Part shown: one piece after another, positions 58,616 to 64,000 of the stretch
Position numbering within the stretch: the first letter of the stretch is position 1
How the letters are laid out: each line of letters opens with the position of its first letter
DNA from: Sphagnum compactum
Lineage: Eukaryota; Bryophyta; Sphagnopsida; Sphagnales
DNA length: 64,000 bases
NCBI GenBank assembly: GCA_965153455.1
Contig: OZ234496.1
Span: 17,910,304 to 17,974,303 of the forward strand
Direction of reading: 5' to 3'
The notes under the pieces: generated by a model
Database searches by the model: none
What the model was told of the DNA's origin: nothing
Seen by the model: the letters and a program-made list of their open reading frames with translations, nothing else
Translations under genes and position numbers: made by a program

Positions 58616-58645
58616 CCTGTGCATTATGCACGGGGCTCAAACTAG
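58616..58645 (+). other. Helitron 3' terminus (hairpin plus CTAG), element 2
   Basis: It has the same 20-base hairpin sequence as at 56552, followed by CTCAAA and CTAG and then T. Confidence 0.65.
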
Positions 58646-59024
58646 TATATATATATGAGTGTTGCGAAGGAAGTTGATGATGTGAGGGCACCAAGGACAA
58701 TCAATACATCTCCATTTTATGGGTAGCAATCACAAGCAACTCTCTCATACTTTAAAAACAACTCTAGCTCTCTTGGGTTTTGCATGTTGCATTGCCTCAT
58801 TGGCTGAACAAAATTTCTATTCATACATTTGTCTATCATGACCTAGGCTACTTCAACTCCTTAAAGAACAGGTCTAAATTATGTTTTGATACTTTAGAAG
58901 TGAGAGTGGCATTCGCCAACCCAAATCAGTGTTTTTCTAATTGTGAAATCTTGGCAAATTTTGACCTGAAAAATATGATTTTGAGCTGTATAGAAAGGAT
59001 TTTCATGGAAAAACTGACCTGAAT
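58646..59024. other. Flank of Helitron-like element 2, nothing recognised
   Basis: TA-rich tract followed by an 80-codon frame (58780-59022) of no recognised family. Confidence 0.35.
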
Positions 59025-59210
59025 TCGCCAGATTTCCAGGGGAAAAAAATTCCAAATTGCCAATTTTTCATGATAAGTTCCAATAGATAACCAAAGAATA
59101 TAGAAGGATTCTGATTTTTTTTACTTCCATATCTAGCATAGAACCAAATTTGGCTGTATTATTTTTTGGATGATTGCCACCTTCGCTACATCACACAATC
59201 CTTGGCCAAA
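59025..59210 (+). repeat. Copy of dispersed repeat family R1
   Basis: TCGCCAGATTTCCAGG, AAGTTCCAATAGATAACCAA, AAATTTGGCTGTATTA and GGATGATTGCCACCTTCGCT then ACATCACACAATCC are in the family order. It is the most complete copy and a useful reference for the others. Confidence 0.65.
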
Positions 59211-62200
59211 ATCCCTCTGGCATGTACAAATTTTGGAAAAGTTTGGATGAAATTGATGGACACAAACAAATAGGAGTTCAAGTTTTTTTTCTTTTCCTGC
59301 CGACTTAATTGGAGTGAGCAAAATTGGGCACCAAGTAATGAAACTGGGTATTAATTCACAAGATTTGCAGGATTTTATTATGATAAGACTTTGATGTAAT
59401 GAAGAATATGATCAGCAGTGAAGGTGTAGTAGGTAAGGCAAATCCAAAGTTGGGCTGAAACTCCTGATATAGGTGAGAGATCCAGTTTGGTCCCTTCTGA
59501 CTTTTGATTTCATCCTCAGTTTTGACAAAACTGGGGCCCCTTGCCCCCAGTTTGGGGTACTTTGTGGATAACTGTAATACCTTTCATGTCTCACCACCCA
59601 CCAAATGACTCATTTAGATGCAATGCCACCTACCAAAAAATGCTTCAGATCTTTTTTGGGTTGGTTTGGTAACAATAGGTCTAGTGCATATGTCATCCTT
59701 GTGAAGATTATGAAGGCCAATTTTCAAGCAATCCCAATCCTTACAATGGGTACAACAGACGAATCCTTCCATAGCAACTTGTCATGAATAGTAAGGTTGT
59801 CTGTCAAGGTTCATCTGTTGAATAGGCCGACTAGGAAAGTTCGGATGTACAACTTTACACCTTGTGTCTAAAGGATGCAATCCAAACTATGTCCAAACAC
59901 TGGACATACCTACACTCCCCACAACCCATCCATGCAACTTTCCTTTTGGGTTCAATGGGCCTTTGTAAGGGGCTATCAAAGTTATTTGTGAAGTGCCCTA
60001 TATAGAGGATGAAATTGCTCATTTGGGGTTTAACGTGAGTTGAAATGTTATGTGAACATGAAGTTTTTTAATTAATTTGCATTGAGTGACACAATCAAGA
60101 TTAAACACTTTCACAGGTGCTAAAAGGAGTTTGATCCTAATTGTGGCCCAAGGCAAATCTTGAAACAAACATGTGAAAAAAAAAACTATGAGCACACCCT
60201 CCACAATTATGTTCAAACACTAATCTTAACAATTTCATGTTAACTTTTAATGTTTTGTCAAGTAATTTTAAAACTTTATGAATAACAACAAAGAAGGGTG
60301 ACTAAATCAACAGCCTACAAAATAAGGGCTGGATTGTGTGACTTTAAAAAAAACAATATTATTTGTGTTTTATTTTGTTTTGCTTTTGTTGGAAATGTTT
60401 TGACAGTTTGGAGTTTGGACCAGTGTTGGGTGTGTGCATGTGATATGCTATCTGAATGCCCATATTACCCATCAAATTAAATGTTGGGTAGATTGTATAT
60501 GGATGCAACCTACAGGTACTCCGACTATACCCAGGTCCAACCCCACCCAAATGGGTATAAAGGTGTTGTCTATGCAATATATGAGCATCCAATGGACATT
60601 CAGTGCTCAATTTTGGGATGATAACAAAATATTATAGATTTCATATCATGAAATCTATTTTTTGGTGCTTGTGTGCCTCAAGCTTTTGGAATTTTTAATT
60701 ATATTGTTTGTTAGGCTTAGAGGCTCCCAATGACTTGCCATTAAGAGAGTTCCTCTAGTACACTCTAAAACTGCATTATGAATCTTGTTTGCTTGCTCTT
60801 CGAAGTTTTGAAAATTACTCACAAGAAACTTGATGTGCACTCTTTGAACTTTCAAACAAAAAGAAACAACAATCAAACTATTATAAGCTCATCATCCAAT
60901 AATTATTTCTATCTGCACCCTCATGGCTAGAAAGGCTTAGCAAAATCAATGAATAGAAGTTTAGCTAGTTTTCCTAATTTATCATGGCCAAGGAAAAAAA
61001 CAATAATTGCACACTTCTTCTTGTGTGCAAGCAAGTGTGATGAACGTTCAAAATTCAAAATCCTGAGTGCCTTGGTTGCTCCCTGCGGTGGCCGGAGTTC
61101 TTTCCTTCTTCGCAATGAATTTTTTCATTTGTGTCTTTTGAAATCAAATCAAATCCCACAATAATGCAAAGAGCCATGCCCTTGCGAGAACAAAACAATC
61201 ACTATCCATAAATGTGTTCACTCAAGAACTCTTCACTTCTAATGTGTGAGTAGAAAATTGAACTTTGAGATTGACTAAATCCTGTTGCATATGAACGAAC
61301 CCTTTCCAAGCGGCTGTTATGGGGGGGGGGGTGTGTGTGTTTACCATGTTGCAATGGTGGCAATTTTTTGCTGAAAAAGCACATTTAATACCTAAAAAAA
61401 TGTGTTTCCAATACTTTCACAAGATATTCAAGAAGGTGGAAGTTCACCACCTAAATAATCATTGAGGGGGAGCAGTTGGCTGAAACCCAATCCCCAAAGC
61501 AAGAGAAATAGACCCAGTACAGACGTGTCATCACTAGCTTTGCATCGACAAACTCTCGAAAGGAACATGAAAGGTGAGATTCTTGACTAGAGAAACGAAA
61601 GGAAGCAGAGAAGGCAGGAGGAAAGTGTTATCCCCATTTCACATAATATTATAGACAAGGCCCACATGAGCACTTTCTTAATCTAGCATCAAAAGTTTTG
61701 AGCTGCATGAGTACTCAAATGGCTTGCCTTTTGTTGCATGTTGGCCCTCATTACAATGATTGGGGAGCTAGCCTAGTGATCCTCGTTTGGGATTGTAAAT
61801 TTTGTGACAAACTATTATGCAATGACTTCCATTTGTGAATGGTTTGTGCAAGTGGGTCAACAAGTGCCCATTCCAAAAAAGAATGTGAGTGGACCCGAGG
61901 CTTATTTCACAGGCCCTCCACATCAATCACTTAGGTCATGTGCATTGACAACACCCTCGTGTGGCCCTCTAAGCCACCCATGCTAGGGTGAAAAACTTGT
62001 GATAATGAAGCTCACATTAAATCCAAGGGTTAAAAATTGTGATTAACGAAGTTCACAACAAATCCAACAACAAAAACTTGTGAGCCCTTTCCTCTCTTTT
62101 CCGTAGCAATAGATTTTTCCATTTGTCCCCCCTCCAAAAAAAGCTTTCTTGTGAGGTTTTTGTGATGATGAACCTTGTGTCAAATCCAATGATCACTAGT

Positions 62201-64000
62201 GTCATTCCAGAGGCTAGGTGGTTGGAATCATTTTTTTTCAAAACTTTGTACTAAGTGCCTATCTTTTAGACATGTTAATTGCTTTGTAAGGGTGTTTGTC
62301 ATGGCATTCCCACATTGGTTGTTGTTGTTGCTTGAAGTTTGTTGCCCCCAGGAAATGGACACCCCCAAAGAAAGTTTGTTATCCCTAGTTCTCATTGACA
62401 TCCCCAAAGTTGTTGCCAAAAGTTTCAAAGAAAAAACATCACCAACTATGCTCAGATGTTGGAGTTCCAATATGTGTTGGATAGTATATGGTTCCAACAT
62501 CCAATGGCGTTAGCGATACAAAAAAATCCTTTCCTTTGGGCAGATAATGATGAATAAATGATGATATCTTCTGAACAATGTACTTGACAGCCTCAACCTT
62601 TTTTTTCTTTGCAAAAAGAACACAATTCTCCATGTCTTTGTGGGTCCTTGATTTGGCACTTTGGTAACCCTGAAGTTTCATTTTCTACCCAACAAATATA
62701 TTTCCATGTATTCAAGCAACCATTTGAAGTGCATATAGTGTTAGCTTGTCAGCAGAATAAAAGCATGTGTTTTCTCAAATTAATACCCCTTTCATGTTTG
62801 ATCAAATGCTTTTGAATGCTCAAATCTCTTTGTACTAAAAGGAATAGGCTGCTACAAAGAAAGAACGCAAAGACTTTAAAGTCCCAATTCTTTTGCACTG
62901 CAATGGCATAGGCTACACCATGTAGAGAACATGCACATAGTACATACATGAAAAGAAAATCAATGAAGTTCATGACAATTTGGGCTTTGACAATGTTATA
63001 TACTGTACCACATTAGGGGGAAAACCTGATGATATTGGGATTTTTTTGCAGATGAACTTCATTTTGACAAGTCCTTACTATTGTGTCACAAGAGGAGGAT
63101 ATTACATTGTGTGTGAAAGGATTTCAAACATGTCTGATCAATTTTAAGTGCTTTCCCAAGACTTGGGACAAGTTCAAGATTGGTAAAACTTGTCCTATAA
63201 AATCTTGCTTGTAGATAAAATGGGAGCAAATGATATTTGGAATGTTAGCACAAATGTTCAATTGTTCAAAGAGGATGGAATGTGTTTTGATTTGTTCACA
63301 ACACAAAAAAACCTTTAAAGTGGCATATATTTTGGCATATGTTCCATCTCCACTACTACCACCAAAGCTATTCCTTCTAATTGCCCTATATTATTACCTA
63401 TATTCTAGGTTGATAATACACAATCCAATGTGACTTTTGGCAACCTTATTAACTTACAAGGCAACAACAGTCCACATGTTCACTTTAATGCATTTTCTTG
63501 TTGATTTGTCAAAACAACTTTGACCGTCACTACAGGCCATGTGAATACGGCCTCTCTTCCTTATGGAAATGGGATGGATATACATCGTTGTGGTTTAGGG
63601 TTTAGGACTTGAGTTGTGTAATCACCAAGGTGCCTAGACAAATAAGAAGTATGGGAAATTTTCATTTTTCTCTTTGTCATCTTGCTCGACAAAAATGTTC
63701 ACAGATTAGCAAGAGTCAACAAGCCATCTCATGTCATGACATGTATCAACAGTGATAGACCTTCAATTTGAAGGAGTAAGCAAAAGTGCCAACAACTTGT
63801 TGATGAAGCTAAAGACTTCTGTGTGCTATTCCTTGATCCATAAGAAACAACTTGGAGTTAACTTGGTGTTGCATTTAGGGTGGTCAAAAGTTGTCCTTGG
63901 ATCACCCATATCTCTCTTGCCCTCAACTTGCAAGGTCTCCCAACCACACACAAGTGATATATTCAGGACCAAGAAGGTTCTTCCAAATCTGCATCATCTT
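59211..64000. other. Intergenic, nothing recognised
   Basis: A G-run followed by GT repeats lies at 61321-61340. Three loosely similar TGTGAT(A/G/T)A(A/T)(T/C)GAAG.TCACA..AAATCCAA phrases lie between 61998 and 62195. Minus-strand frames at 62439-62973 (80 and 74 codons, different frames) carry no recognisable motif. No RNA gene is seen. Confidence 0.4.

Larger units (their letters stand above)
56592..58645 (+). mobile_element. Helitron-like element 2, non-autonomous, 10 bp after element 1
   Basis: It starts A/TCTATAGTAAAGGAACAATG and ends with the hairpin CCTGTGCATTATGCACGGGG (58617-58636), then CTAG (58642-58645) and T. An earlier 3'-end-like sequence at about 58015-58035 has a degraded hairpin (GCATTAGGCATGGGG) and no CTAG. 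The 30 or so bases before that (AACATTGTTGAAATAACACA) match the end of element 1. Interior: an A-rich region with a direct repeat of about 195 bp, then a 57-bp minisatellite. No Rep/helicase is present. Confidence 0.65.

Noticed and set aside
62228-62973. Series of minus-strand frames as a split gene
   Set aside because: Frames are in different phases, lack motifs and clear splice sites, and I could not connect them.

Overview
The window reads as nuclear DNA from a large, repeat-rich, AT-rich plant genome. Two genes encode Dof zinc-finger transcription factors, a family restricted to green plants. Everything else is non-coding sequence and decayed transposons of plant type (Ty3/gypsy, Copia, MULE, Helitron, MITE-like). 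I cannot name the species. Outside the Dof finger, the two proteins do not match any angiosperm subfamily I can recall with confidence, so a seedless land plant is possible but unproven. I saw no rRNA, no complete tRNA, no CRISPR array and no bacterial-type operon.

Region by region. 1-4.9 kb: non-coding, with MITE-like repeats and a microsatellite. 4.9-7.8 kb: a GC-richer leader and promoter region followed by Dof gene 1 (+, 6734-7804, 356 aa). 7.8-18.7 kb: AT-rich spacer with a Ty3/gypsy gag relic (13.1-13.6 kb), a TAGG/CCTA-rich minisatellite block (15.6-16.4 kb), and a Copia 5' LTR, primer-binding site and gag fragment (16.6-17.6 kb). 18.7-22.2 kb: Dof gene 2 (-, 18749-19873, 374 aa) and its upstream region. 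The two Dof genes converge, share N- and C-terminal motifs, and look like an inverted local duplication.

22.8-30.3 kb: an inverted-repeat element, then a MULE (26271-28394) with clear terminal inverted repeats. The front part of its transposase gene is inverted relative to the rest. The MULE abuts a dead Ty3/gypsy pol relic on the minus strand (28.4-30.3 kb). 31-53.8 kb: mostly unrecognised AT-rich sequence with tandem duplications, further MITE copies, SINE-like promoter boxes and a CCHC knuckle fragment. 53.8-58.6 kb: two back-to-back Helitron-like elements with six related 3'-end signals, internal tandem repeats and a minisatellite. 58.6-64 kb: unrecognised non-coding sequence with one more MITE copy.

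Only the two Dof genes look functional. They probably act as nuclear regulators that bind AAAG-core sites. The mobile elements all appear non-autonomous or dead. The points most worth following up are the Helitron chain with a bypassed terminator, the MULE internal inversion, the Dof pair with its conserved YWGA C-terminus, and a dispersed non-coding repeat family (here called R1) with at least six copies in this window.
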